Origin: Syntrophus sp. PtaU1.Bin005
Lineage (GTDB): Bacteria; Desulfobacterota; Syntrophia; Syntrophales; Syntrophaceae
Direction: 5' to 3'
DNA: 54,368 bases
Assembly (NCBI GenBank): GCA_002067745.1
Contig: MVRU01000010.1
Coordinates: 1-54,368 of the forward strand
Position numbers and translations under genes: made by a program. The notes under the pieces were generated by a model that was not told where the DNA came from, made no database searches, and saw nothing but the letters and a program-made list of their open reading frames with translations. This document shows, piece by piece, positions 18,078-26,847 of this stretch. Position 1 is the first letter of the stretch. Each line of letters opens with the position of its first letter.

Positions 18078-19886
18078 CTAAGCTCTGCTTTCCAGGCGAT
18101 CCGCCTTTCGCCGCTCCCACTCTCCGAGGATCTTTTTGCGGAGCCGAATGGATTTAGGCGTGATTTCAACTCGTTCCCCTTCATTGATGTATTCCAGGGC
18201 TTCCTCGAGGGAAAAGACGACAGGGGGAGACAGCTTGACCGCTTCGTCGCTCCCTGACGCACGCATGTTCGTCAGCTTTTTAGCCTTCTGCACATTGACG
18301 ACCATGTCCTCCTCCTTGTTGTGCTCCCCGACAATCTGGCCTTCATAGACTACCTCCCCGGGAGCGATGAAGAACCGTCCCCTGGCCTGCAGCGCATCGA
18401 GGGCGTAGGCCGTGGCCGGGCCATCCTGCATGGAGATGAGTACGCCGTTCTGCCGATGGGGGATGGAGCCCTTGAAAGGCTCATACTGGTAGAACTGATG
18501 ATGGATGACGGCCTCGCCAGCGGTGGCGTTGAGCAGGCGGTTCCGCAATCCGATCATTCCGCGCGCCGGGATATGGAACTCCAGACGGGACCGCCCCCCG
18601 ATGGAATCGATCTTTTTGAGTTCTCCCCGCTTTTTGCCGACCACTTCAATGACACGGCCGGAGAGATCGGCAGGTATGTCCACAATGAGAAGCTCGATGG
18701 GTTCTGCCTTACGGTTGTTGATTTCCTTGTAGATGACGTGCGGCTGGCCCACCTGGAACTCATAGCCTTCCCGGCGCATTGTTTCAATCAGGATGGAAAG
18801 GTGCAGGATGCCCCGTCCATAGACCTTGAGAGATTCCGTTCCCGGGGCAGCCTCCACACGCAGGGCAACGTCGCTCTTGATCTCTCTGTGCAGCCGGTCC
18901 CGCAGATGGCGGCTCGTGACATACCGCCCTTCCTTCCCGAAAAAGGGAGAATCGTTGTGGGAAAACGTCATGCTCATCGTCGGTTCATCCACGGGGATGA
19001 TGGGCAGAGGCTCCGGATAATCGACGTCCGAGATCGTATCCCCGATATCGATGTCTTCCGGACCGAGGACGGCGCAGATGTCTCCGCAGGGGACTTCAGC
19101 GGCTTTATTACGCTGCAGCCCCTCGAAGAGGAACACGTCCTTTACGACGGATTTCTGAGTGAAGCCGTCACGCTTTATGACGGATACGGGCATCCCGGAG
19201 CGGATTGTTCCGCGGAAAATACGTCCGATGGCGATCCTGCCCACATAGTCCGAATAGTCAACCGTGGTGACCTGCATCTGTAAGGGGCCTTCCGCTTCTT
19301 TCGGGGGAGGGATGGAGGTGATCACGGCATCCAGAAGAGGGGTCAGATCCGTCCCCTGCACATCGGGGGAAAGAGATGACCAGCCAAAACGGCTGGAGGC
19401 ATAGAGGACGGGAAATTCCATCTGTTCGTCGTCAGCGCCCAGATCGATGAAGAGATCGTACACTTCGTCCAGAACCTCTGCGGGCCGCCGGTTGGGTTTG
19501 TCCATCTTGTTGATGACCAGGATGGGCGTCAGATTGAAGGAGAGGGCTTTCTGCAGAACAAAGCGCGTCTGGGGCATTGCGCCTTCGAAAGAATCCACGA
19601 GAAGAATTGCTCCATCGGCCATCTTCAAAACCCGTTCCACCTCTCCGCCGAAATCGGAATGTCCCGGAGTGTCGATAATGTTGATTTTATGACCGCCGTA
19701 GGTGATGGAAATGTTCTTGGACAAAATGGTGATGCCCCGTTCGCGCTCGAGGTCATTGGAATCAAGAAAGCAATTCCGCACCTCCTGGTTGTCGCGGAAA
19801 ATTTTGCTCTGGATGAGGAGCTTGTCGACCAGCGTGGTCTTGCCATGGTCGACATGGGCGATAATTGCTACATTTCTAATATTCAT
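18078..19886 (-). CDS. typA: Ribosome-binding GTPase TypA/BipA
   Basis: Translational GTPase of the EF-G/LepA class that binds the ribosome and helps assembly and stress responses. The 602-residue protein has G1 [10 protein letters not shown]2 R-E-R-G-I-T-I, G3 [12 protein letters not shown]4 N-K-M-D and the TypA-specific C-terminal domain (G-A-L-E-like stretches around [11 protein letters not shown] and [12 protein letters not shown]). The length is normal. The ATG has a purine-rich AAGGATATAAGG site upstream. It is followed 89 bases later by the M23 peptidase gene. Confidence 0.97.
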   Translation of the reverse strand: MNIRNVAIIAHVDHGKTTLVDKLLIQSKIFRDNQEVRNCFLDSNDLERERGITILSKNISITYGGHKINIIDTPGHSDFGGEVERVLKMADGAILLVDSFEGAMPQTRFVLQKALSFNLTPILVINKMDKPNRRPAEVLDEVYDLFIDLGADDEQMEFPVLYASSRFGWSSLSPDVQGTDLTPLLDAVITSIPPPKEAEGPLQMQVTTVDYSDYVGRIAIGRIFRGTIRSGMPVSVIKRDGFTQKSVVKDVFLFEGLQRNKAAEVPCGDICAVLGPEDIDIGDTISDVDYPEPLPIIPVDEPTMSMTFSHNDSPFFGKEGRYVTSRHLRDRLHREIKSDVALRVEAAPGTESLKVYGRGILHLSILIETMRREGYEFQVGQPHVIYKEINNRKAEPIELLIVDIPADLSGRVIEVVGKKRGELKKIDSIGGRSRLEFHIPARGMIGLRNRLLNATAGEAVIHHQFYQYEPFKGSIPHRQNGVLISMQDGPATAYALDALQARGRFFIAPGEVVYEGQIVGEHNKEEDMVVNVQKAKKLTNMRASGSDEAVKLSPPVVFSLEEALEYINEGERVEITPKSIRLRKKILGEWERRKADRLESRA

Positions 19887-20301
19887 GCTGCCTTATATCC
19901 TTTTTTAAAACGATTTCGAGAGGGGTGATTTCCGGATTCAACCGGCGATAAAGTAACCTGACCGGCTGTGCTCGAGAGGATAGGCGGTTGGATAAAAATG
20001 GAAAGCGTTAAACAAAGCTGGGTTGTTCAATCGATGTATCCGTTTATGCACTATTCTTCTGACCATGTCACGACACTTCTACTGCGTTCCGTATCGAAGC
20101 GTTTTCCTGACCGCCCCCGCTGTCGGCTCATCGACATGGATTTCTGCCGCATGCCTCTTCCGGGACGTGCGGTACCGCAGCCATCCTGCCGCCCCTTTTT
20201 CGTCTCCGGGTTGGAATTCGCCTGATGTTTGAAACTTCGCTTAGGCTGATAACAGGAAAGTTGTCAATTGGCAACAATTTGTTGATGATCCGGAAAAGAA
20301 A
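19887..20301. other. Intergenic region upstream of typA
   Basis: 415 bases between typA and the phosphohexomutase gene, both on the minus strand. No convincing gene. Near the right end are two adjoining dyads: an imperfect 16-base palindrome GTTGTCAATTGGCAAC (20260-20275) and a 13-base one, CAACAATTTGTTG (20272-20284). They lie just after the phosphohexomutase stop and may be part of its 3' end or an operator. The region should hold the typA promoter, but I could not pick one with confidence. Confidence 0.5.
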
Positions 20302-21651
20302 TCAGGAGGGAAGTTTATCGAAGACGACCTTTTCAATGGTGGAGCGGATGAACTCCAGGCGATCTTTCGTCGCCGCCTCAAAGCGGAGAACCAATACCGG
20401 CTGCGTGTTTGAGCAGCGGATAAGCCCCCATCCGTCGGCGAAGGGAATACGGACTCCATCGATGTCGATGACGGGGCCGAGGGTGCGAAAATGATCCCGG
20501 AGCTCCTCCACGAGGCGGAACTTCACATCGTCGGGGCAGGCGATTCGGATCTCCGGCGTGGTGCAGGTTTCCGGAATGTCCGCCATGAGTTCGCTGACGG
20601 ACTTCCCCGTCCGGGAAAGCATTTCGAGGAGCCGCAGAGAGGCGTAGATGGCATCATCGTATCCGAAATAGCGGTCTGCAAAAAACACGTGGCCGCTCAT
20701 TTCGCCGGCGAGCATCGCCTTCTCTTCCTTCATTTTGGCCTTGATCAGGGAGTGGCCGGCCTTCCACATGATGGCTTTGCCGCCGTGGCTGGAAATATCG
20801 TCAAAAAGCTTCTGTGAACATTTCACTTCACCGATGATGGCGGCTCCGGGATGCTTTTCGAGAACGGCGCGGGAAAAGAGAATCAGCAGTTCGTCACCCC
20901 ACAGGATTCTGCCGGTATTCGAGACAACGCCCAGGCGGTCCGCATCGCCGTCGTATGCCAACCCGACATCGGCATGTTCCGCTGTCACCTGCCGTGTGAG
21001 CTCATACAGGTTTTCCGGGATCGTCGGGTCGGGGAAATGGTTCGGAAATCGCCCGTCCGGTTCGCAGAAGAGCTCCTGAGTCCGGCAGCCCAGCCGCTTC
21101 AGGATGGGGGCGGCAAAATATCCCCCAACGCCGTTCCCTCCATCGAGAACGACCCGGATGCCCGGTTTCAGCGAAAAGGAACTGCAGAGGTAGTCTTCAT
21201 AGTCTTTCGCGATGGATCGCATTTGTAAACGACCTTCGCCTTGGGCAAAATCTCCCGATTCGGCAATCCTTCTCAGGGCTTGGATTTCTTCGCCATGGAG
21301 TGCATCCTGGCCGATGCATACCTTAAAACCATTAAATTCCGGTGGGTTGTGGCTTCCGGTAACCATGATCCCGCCGTGTGCCTGGCAATGGCGGATGGAA
21401 AAGTACAGGATGGGGGTTGCGCAAAGGCCGATGTCGATGACGTCAATGCCGGCCCTGCGCAGGCCGGCATTGAGAACCTGCTGATACCCTTCTGAACTGA
21501 GGCGGCAGTCCCTCCCGGTCGTGAGCAGGGTCGCGCCGTGGTGGACGGCGTACGTCCCGATCGCACGCCCCAGCGTATAAACCCGTTCGTCATTCAGATC
21601 TTTTTCAACGACGCCGCGAAGATCGTATTCCCGAAAAATGGCAGGGTTCAT
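20302..21651 (-). CDS. algC: Phosphomannomutase/phosphoglucomutase (AlgC-like)
   Basis: Alpha-D-phosphohexomutase of 449 residues that interconverts hexose 6- and 1-phosphates for nucleotide-sugar and LPS synthesis. The phospho-Ser motif is V-T-G-S-H-N-P-P, the metal loop is D-G-D-A-D-R, the sugar-recognition motif is G-E-M-S-G-H, and the C-terminal phosphate-binding loop is R-C-S-N-T-Q-P. The opening F-R-E-Y-D-L-R-G is typical of the PMM/PGM (AlgC) subgroup. The ATG at 21651 follows an AGAGG site; the frame remains open further upstream without good starts. The substrate range cannot be read from sequence. Confidence 0.92.
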   Translation of the reverse strand: MNPAIFREYDLRGVVEKDLNDERVYTLGRAIGTYAVHHGATLLTTGRDCRLSSEGYQQVLNAGLRRAGIDVIDIGLCATPILYFSIRHCQAHGGIMVTGSHNPPEFNGFKVCIGQDALHGEEIQALRRIAESGDFAQGEGRLQMRSIAKDYEDYLCSSFSLKPGIRVVLDGGNGVGGYFAAPILKRLGCRTQELFCEPDGRFPNHFPDPTIPENLYELTRQVTAEHADVGLAYDGDADRLGVVSNTGRILWGDELLILFSRAVLEKHPGAAIIGEVKCSQKLFDDISSHGGKAIMWKAGHSLIKAKMKEEKAMLAGEMSGHVFFADRYFGYDDAIYASLRLLEMLSRTGKSVSELMADIPETCTTPEIRIACPDDVKFRLVEELRDHFRTLGPVIDIDGVRIPFADGWGLIRCSNTQPVLVLRFEAATKDRLEFIRSTIEKVVFDKLPS

Positions 21652-21750
21652 GGATCTGTTTTTCCTCTTGACCTTCTTGCCGCCTGGGCAAGACAACGTC
21701 CGTCCAGCCAGGCTTACCACCCTTCCTTCGGGGGCGAAAATCCGGCTCTG

Positions 21751-22233
21751 TCATTGCGTCCTGTACATCTCTTCGTAAATCTTGAGATCGATCGTATCAA
21801 AAATTTTGGTATACTGCTCTTTTTCCAGCAGGCGGCGCATTTCCCATCCCGAAAGGGTTTTCTTTTCCGCAACCACGGAAAGAGTCACTTCCGTTTCCTT
21901 CCAGTTGAGTGTCCGGGTCCTGGCGAGACTTCGGGTCCGCCAATCATCCAGAACGACAAAATCGGATTCCACAAGGTGCTTTTCTTCATCGATCCGAATG
22001 TTGGTCCCCATTTTTTTTTCCTTGAGGACTCGTTCAATGGCCCTGAGAACAAATTTTTCTTTCGCTTCGTAGGTGTAAGTAAATTCATCAGGCTGAGATA
22101 TAAGCGTCTGCCCGACCGAAGCGCCGCAGGCAGAGAGGCTGATCAGAACAAGAAGCGCGGCCAGCAATACGATGCAACGCCTCAAGGGCCTGTTGTCCCT
22201 GCCGCCGAGCTTCCGGTCTGAATGTGCTTTCAT
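21751..22233 (-). CDS. Uncharacterised lipoprotein
   Basis: A 160-residue predicted lipoprotein of unknown function. A basic start is followed by a hydrophobic segment and a lipobox, L-S-A-C (Cys at about residue 36). The mature part is charged, with a likely helix (E-K-F-V-L-R-A-I-E-R-V-L-K-E-K-K) and strands such as E-V-T-L-S-V-V-A-E-K. It ends in a Tyr/Glu-rich helix. There are no recognisable catalytic motifs. It is 99 bases upstream of the phosphohexomutase gene on the same strand and may be cotranscribed. Codon use looks like the neighbours, so it is probably a real gene. Confidence 0.75.
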   Translation of the reverse strand: MKAHSDRKLGGRDNRPLRRCIVLLAALLVLISLSACGASVGQTLISQPDEFTYTYEAKEKFVLRAIERVLKEKKMGTNIRIDEEKHLVESDFVVLDDWRTRSLARTRTLNWKETEVTLSVVAEKKTLSGWEMRRLLEKEQYTKIFDTIDLKIYEEMYRTQ

Positions 22234-22382
22234 TCGGCAATACCTTTCTGAGTGGAAGTTTGCAAGTCCATGAGAGGAGCGTGCGTACCGGGATCAGATT
22301 CGATCCGCTCTTCATGAAAAACTGCCCTGTGCGCCTTGTCCCCTAGGAATAAATGATTATGTTAGTCCTGAGGACAAACAAA

Positions 22383-22673
22383 ATGAATGCAATATCATCT
22401 CCAGGAATCAGTGACGCATTGTTAATCCTTTTCAATCTCGTTTATTTCGTCATGACCATGATTCTGACGTCGCTTTTTATTGAAAGAATCTGGATCGGGC
22501 GGACACAGTGGCTGATCCTTCCGCTGATTGCCCTTTCCCTCTGCCTTTTTCTTTTGCATCCACCCCTGTTTCTCCATATCCTGAAAGCCGTAACCGGACC
22601 GTTCTCCATTCAGGGACTGATGGTCGTTACGGGCTTCGGGGTTCTCTCCGGCATGGTGATGTCGAGCCTCTGA
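22383..22673 (+). CDS. Small integral membrane protein, unknown function
   Basis: A 96-residue hydrophobic protein with three likely membrane helices (L-L-I-L-F-N-L-V-Y-F-V-M-T-M-I-L-T, W-L-I-L-P-L-I-A-L-S-L-C-L-F-L and G-L-M-V-V-T-G-F-G-V-L-S-G-M-V). I recognise no family. I chose the ATG at 22383, with a TGAGGACA site 7 bases upstream; the frame also permits a start at 22353. It is divergent from the lipoprotein gene and isolated from other plus-strand genes. The regular hydrophobic pattern makes it more likely real than a chance frame. Confidence 0.55.
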   Translation: MNAISSPGISDALLILFNLVYFVMTMILTSLFIERIWIGRTQWLILPLIALSLCLFLLHPPLFLHILKAVTGPFSIQGLMVVTGFGVLSGMVMSSL

Positions 22674-22792
22674 CTGCTTCTTCGATTGCCCGGGGCGATC
22701 ATGAGGTTGTTCATCAAGGTGGATTAGGTTACGACATCCCGATGATGGTTGAGGCATGAGGATTTAACCGCCTTTCTAATCATAAAAATTGG

Positions 22793-22821
22793 TTGCAAGC
22801 AAGGCCATTTCAAGATATATT
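22793..22821 (+). promoter_or_regulatory. Sigma-70-type promoter upstream of aldolase leader
   Basis: TTGCAA (22793-22798), a 17-base spacer and TATATT (22816-22821) predict a transcript start near 22828. The -10 matches the consensus at 5 of 6 positions and the spacing is ideal. Confidence 0.5.
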
Positions 22822-22985
22822 ACCGCAATAAAAAATCAGCGGCGTCTTCCATCGCTGCGGCCGCGTTACCCTCCCTGTATCAACCAAGAACATTGTATTT
22901 CAAGACTTTTTAAGGCAATCGAAATTGCAAAGCAAGCTCATACCGGGCGATATCAAAAATAGAAACAACTCTCTGTCGTTCTTAA

Positions 22986-23010
22986 CCGCTGAAAACAGCG
23001 GATATTTTTT
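22986..23010 (+). terminator. Rho-independent terminator-like hairpin in aldolase leader
   Basis: A CCGCTG / CAGCGG 6-bp stem with an AAAA loop (22986-23001) is followed by ATATTTTTT. It lies between the promoter at 22793 and the aldolase start, so it would end a short RNA or attenuate the mRNA. Confidence 0.55.
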
Positions 23011-23242
23011 CGGTTGCGGTGCAGTCGGAAGGCGGTTTCTTGGTCATTAAAGTCGCTACAGGCAACAATCCGCGAGCAGGTGAAGAGATCCGCAATGCCG
23101 TCTGCGGGCGGGATACGCGGCAGAGCGGACCAGGGGGCTTGAGCGGTAGAGGGAGAAAAAAGGCGCGCCTGAACGGAACGGCGTTCTGAAGGTTTGACCG
23201 TAAACGGAAACAGGAAGATCAATACAAAAGAGAAAGGTGGAG

Positions 23243-24640
23243 ATGATGATTTTCAACAGTGTGGATGATTTGAAAAAAGGCTGTGAAGGTGTCCTGGAGG
23301 TAAAGGGAGATCAGGTCAAGGTGTTGAATGAAGAGATATTGAGAAATTCGCTTATTGATTCTCTCATTTTTACGGCGGTATTCAGTGCCCTGCCGGAAGT
23401 CAAAGAGGCGGCTTCGTGGCTCATTCGGCAAAGCGGAGCCGCGCTGGGGATCCTGTCATCGTCCATTCAGTCCCTCTATGAGGCCATGGGCAGAAAGGAA
23501 GTGACGGGCTTTACCGTTCCGGCCATCAACATCAGGGCCTTGACCTATGAGGTGGCCCAGGCCATTTTCCGTGCGGCGTTGAAAGACTCCGTTGGCGCCG
23601 TCATTTTTGAAATTGCCCGTTCGGAAATTGACTATACAAAACAGAGGCCCATTGAATATACGAGCGCAGTGACAGCAGCAGCCATAAAAACCGGATTCCA
23701 CGGCCCCATCTTTCTTCAGGGAGATCACTTCCAGGTCAATGCCAAGAAATTTGCCGCCGATGGGGAAAAGGAAGTCAAGGGCGTCAAGGACCTTATCTGG
23801 GAAGCCCTTGAAGCCGGATTCTACAACATCGATGTCGACACTTCCACCCTCGTGGACCTGTCAAAACCCACCATTGATGAACAGCAGAAGACAAATTTCG
23901 ACCTTGCCGCAGAATTGACAAGCGTGATCCGGGATCTGGAGCCGGCGGGTATCACGGTATCCGTCGGGGGTGAAATCGGTGAGGTGGGCGGCAAAAACAG
24001 TACCGTTGAAGAGCTTCAGGCCTTTATGGATGGGTATCTCGAGGCCCTGAAGAGCTACGGGCCTGACTTGAAGGGAATCAGCAAAATAAGCGTTCAGACG
24101 GGGACCACCCACGGTGGCGTTCCCCTGGCCGATGGAAGTGTGGCCAAGGTGAAGCTGGATTTTGAAACCCTGGAAAAGCTGTCGGAAGTCTCCCGGAGCC
24201 GTTACGGACTTTCCGGCGCTGTTCAGCATGGTGCGTCCACGCTGCCCAACGAGGCCTTTGACAGGTTCCCGGCAATCGGAACGGCAGAGATTCATCTGGC
24301 AACCGGTTTCCAGAACATCATTTACGACAGTGCCCATTTCCCCGCAGACTTGAAGGACCGGATTTATGAGTACCTGCAGCGTGAGATGGCGGGGGAAAAG
24401 AAGGAAAAGGATACGGAGGAGCAATTTATCTATAAAACCCGCAAAAAGGGGTTTGGACCTTTCAAGCAGGAACTCTGGCAGCTTCCGCCGGAAACATTGA
24501 AGCAGATCAGTACGGAGCTGGAAAACCAGTTTACCTTTCTGTTCCGGAAATTAAATGTGGCCAACACCGAAGCGGTTGTGCGCAAGTTCGTTTCGGCCGT
24601 GGAGGTCCCCTTGAAGGCTCCCGCCGCATTGAAGGGATAG
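23243..24640 (+). CDS. Class II fructose-bisphosphate aldolase family protein (long form)
   Basis: A 465-residue member of the zinc-dependent class II aldolase family. Visible family features are Q-G-D-H-F-Q (catalytic Asp and first zinc His), the S-V-G-G-E-I-G-E-V-G-G block, T-G-T-T-H-G-G-V-P-L (second His) and V-Q-H-G-A-S-T (third His). About 90 residues precede the barrel and about 80 follow it, so it is about 100 residues longer than typical Fba proteins. Fructose 1,6-bisphosphate cleavage/synthesis is the best guess, but a tagatose-type or other substrate is possible. I chose the ATG at 23243 after AGAAAGG; GTG at 23237 is in frame. FBPase is encoded 2.2 kb downstream on the other strand, consistent with gluconeogenesis. 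Confidence 0.82.
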   Translation: MMIFNSVDDLKKGCEGVLEVKGDQVKVLNEEILRNSLIDSLIFTAVFSALPEVKEAASWLIRQSGAALGILSSSIQSLYEAMGRKEVTGFTVPAINIRALTYEVAQAIFRAALKDSVGAVIFEIARSEIDYTKQRPIEYTSAVTAAAIKTGFHGPIFLQGDHFQVNAKKFAADGEKEVKGVKDLIWEALEAGFYNIDVDTSTLVDLSKPTIDEQQKTNFDLAAELTSVIRDLEPAGITVSVGGEIGEVGGKNSTVEELQAFMDGYLEALKSYGPDLKGISKISVQTGTTHGGVPLADGSVAKVKLDFETLEKLSEVSRSRYGLSGAVQHGASTLPNEAFDRFPAIGTAEIHLATGFQNIIYDSAHFPADLKDRIYEYLQREMAGEKKEKDTEEQFIYKTRKKGFGPFKQELWQLPPETLKQISTELENQFTFLFRKLNVANTEAVVRKFVSAVEVPLKAPAALKG

Positions 24641-24706
24641 ATGAACGTAAAGAAAACGACGACGTTTTGAAGGAAATTTTCCGGAGAATGGTCGCGGATG
24701 CAAATG

Positions 24707-24759
24707 AAAGAGAGCCGGACGGGGACGAATCTGGAACATAACCCCGTCCGCCTCTCTTT
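24707..24759. terminator. Bidirectional terminator between aldolase and metG
   Basis: A long inverted repeat: AAAGAGAG-C-CGGACGGGG (24707-24724) pairs with CCCCGTCCG-C-CTCTCTTT (24742-24759) across a 17-base loop. That is 17 paired positions with one C-C mismatch. It ends in TTT on either strand and sits between convergent genes, so it should stop transcription both ways. Confidence 0.8.
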
Positions 24760-24890
24760 GATGGTATGCTTTCAGCCCGGCTTCGGAATCAGCCCGCCAA
24801 GGCGCTAAAATTCGAGAGATGCGAGGCATTGGGCGTGAGTGGAAAAGGTTGTTGGACGGCCTGATGCATGTAGACCATTTCCGGAAGACG

Positions 24891-26801
24891 TTACCGGACC
24901 TTTGCCCCGGTTCTCGGCTCGCGGTCAAAGGACAGGACGGTGATGCCCTCATCGGTTGTATCCGTGGCCAGAAGCATCCCCCGGGATTCAATTCCCATCA
25001 ATTTTGCCGGTTTGAGGTTTGCCACAATCACGATGGATTTGCCCACGAGCTGCTCCGGCGCATAGTCCTTGGCAATGCCGGCGACCACCGTCCGCTCTTC
25101 ACCGATGTCGATCTTGAGCTTCAGCAGCTTGGCCGATTTGGGAACGATCTCGGCCTCCAGGATCCGGGCAACCCGGAGATCGATCTTCTCGAAATCCTCG
25201 TAAGAAACCTCCGGTTTGATCGGCGGGGGCGGTGCGGGGATTTTCTGCTCGACGGCCGCGGTCTCCGACCTGTAATCGATCCGCGGGAACAGGGCTTCGC
25301 CTCGCTGCAGGCGCAGGCCGGGGGCAAGGGCGCCCCAGGTGCGGATCGTTCCGAAATTTTCCCTGTCAGGATGGGCGATCCCCAGTTGCAGCAAAATCTT
25401 CTCCGCAGAACCGGGCATGAAGGGGGAGATCAAAACCGCGATCACCCGGAGGGTTTCCAGCAGGGAATAAATCACCTCATCCAGTTTGGCCTTTTTCGAC
25501 TGGTCCTTGGCCAGGTTCCAGGGTTCCTGTTCCACGATGTAGCGATTGGCCGTGCCGATATAATCCCAGATGGACATCAGGGCCTTGTGAAAAGTCAATT
25601 CCCGGAAAGAGGTTTTGACTTCAGCAAGAACCCTGAAGGCCGTATCGGCGAGGATACGGTCGGCTCCGGTCACCTCCGTGACCGCCGGTACGGCTCCCTG
25701 GCAGAATTTCATTGCCATGGACGTAACCCGGCTGACAAGATTCCCCAGATCGTTGGCCAGTTCCGCATTGACCCGCAGAACGAAGCTCTCCTCACTGAAG
25801 CTCGAGTCCAGGCCGAAAACCATTTCCCGGAGAAGATAATAGCGGAAGGCATCCAGCCCGTATTTGTCCTTCAGATCGAGAGGGCGGACAACATTACCGA
25901 TGCTTTTCGACATCTTGCTTGAGTCGACATTCCAGTAGCCGTGAACATTCAGATGAGAATAGGGTTCGATGCCCGCGGCTTTGAGCATGGTGGGCCAGTA
26001 AATGCCATGGGGCTTGAGGATGTCCTTGGCAATCAGATGTTCGGCCACCGGCCAGAAGGTGCGGAAATTTTCGCCGTCGGGATAGTCGATTCCGGAAATA
26101 TAGTTGATCAGCGCGTCAAACCAGACATAGGTTACATAGTTTTCGTCAAAGGGCAGGGTAATCCCCCAGCTCAGGCGTGATTTCGGCCTGGAAATGCACA
26201 GATCCTCCAGGGGCTCGCGAAGGAAGGCCAGCACTTCATTCCGATAGCGTTCCGGCCGGATAAAGTCCGGGTGTTCCTTGATATGGGCAATCAGCCACTC
26301 CTGATATCTGCTCATTCGGAAAAAATAGTTGCTTTCCTTGCGGAATTCAGGCTCTGTCTGGTGGTCCGGGCATTTCCCGTCGACCAGCTCTTTTTCCGTG
26401 TAAAAGCGTTCGCAGCCGACGCAGTAGAACCCTTCATAATGACCGAAATAGATATCGCCGGCGTCATGGACCTTTCGCAGAATCGTCTGCACGGTTTCGA
26501 TGTGCCTGGCATCCGTTGTCCGGATGAAGAAATCGTTCGTGACGGAAAGCTTCGGCCAAAGTTCACGGAACTGGCTGCTGATCCGGTCTGCGTAAGCTTT
26601 CGGCGTGACGCCGCTCTTGTCGGCGGCTTCGGCGATCTTGTCGCCATGTTCGTCCGTGCCCGTGAGAAAGAACGTCCGATGTCCCGACAGCCGATGATAA
26701 CGGGCCAGAACATCAGCGACGATGGTTGTATAGGCATGCCCGAGATGGGGGGAGGCATTGACATAGTAAATGGGTGTTGTGACGTAATAGGTATTTTCCA
26801 T
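24891..26801 (-). CDS. metG: Methionyl-tRNA synthetase
   Basis: Class I synthetase that charges tRNA-Met; 636 residues. The HIGH-type motif is P-H-L-G-H and the KMSKS motif is intact (S-S-K-M-S-K-S-I-G-N). The zinc knuckle has C-V-G-C followed by C-P-D-H. A C-terminal tRNA-binding (EMAP/Trbp111-like) domain (about 535-636; I-D-L-R-V-A-R-I, G-M-L-L-A) provides dimerisation and tRNA affinity. The ATG at 26801 was chosen because the conserved Y-Y-V-T-T-P-I-Y-Y-V-N begins 4 residues later and a GAGAG site precedes it. It lies 46 bases downstream of fbp on the same strand. Confidence 0.97.
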   Translation of the reverse strand: MENTYYVTTPIYYVNASPHLGHAYTTIVADVLARYHRLSGHRTFFLTGTDEHGDKIAEAADKSGVTPKAYADRISSQFRELWPKLSVTNDFFIRTTDARHIETVQTILRKVHDAGDIYFGHYEGFYCVGCERFYTEKELVDGKCPDHQTEPEFRKESNYFFRMSRYQEWLIAHIKEHPDFIRPERYRNEVLAFLREPLEDLCISRPKSRLSWGITLPFDENYVTYVWFDALINYISGIDYPDGENFRTFWPVAEHLIAKDILKPHGIYWPTMLKAAGIEPYSHLNVHGYWNVDSSKMSKSIGNVVRPLDLKDKYGLDAFRYYLLREMVFGLDSSFSEESFVLRVNAELANDLGNLVSRVTSMAMKFCQGAVPAVTEVTGADRILADTAFRVLAEVKTSFRELTFHKALMSIWDYIGTANRYIVEQEPWNLAKDQSKKAKLDEVIYSLLETLRVIAVLISPFMPGSAEKILLQLGIAHPDRENFGTIRTWGALAPGLRLQRGEALFPRIDYRSETAAVEQKIPAPPPPIKPEVSYEDFEKIDLRVARILEAEIVPKSAKLLKLKIDIGEERTVVAGIAKDYAPEQLVGKSIVIVANLKPAKLMGIESRGMLLATDTTDEGITVLSFDREPRTGAKVR

Positions 26802-26847
26802 GGCTCTCAATCCACAAAGAAAAGAAACGATTTCAAGAGAGATTCTC

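Larger units (their letters stand above)
22674..23242 (+). other. Long leader region upstream of the aldolase gene
   Basis: 569 bases with no convincing gene. It contains a good sigma-70-type promoter (22793-22821) and, 165 bases further on, a hairpin followed by a T-run (22986-23010), with 232 more bases before the aldolase start. The arrangement fits either a small RNA of roughly 180 nt or an attenuated 5' leader of the aldolase mRNA. I could not assign it to a known riboswitch class by eye. Confidence 0.5.

Noticed and set aside
17350-18081. Plus-strand frame opposite the M23 peptidase gene
   Set aside because: Low-complexity Gly/Arg-rich product with no motif; the minus-strand gene has all peptidase motifs.
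19968-20232. Short plus-strand frames upstream of typA
   Set aside because: No ribosome sites, no domain and Arg/Pro/Ser-rich products, so treated as non-coding.
24819-25922. Plus-strand frame of 367 codons opposite metG
   Set aside because: Antisense to a complete MetG, with His/Asp/Arg-rich composition typical of such shadows.
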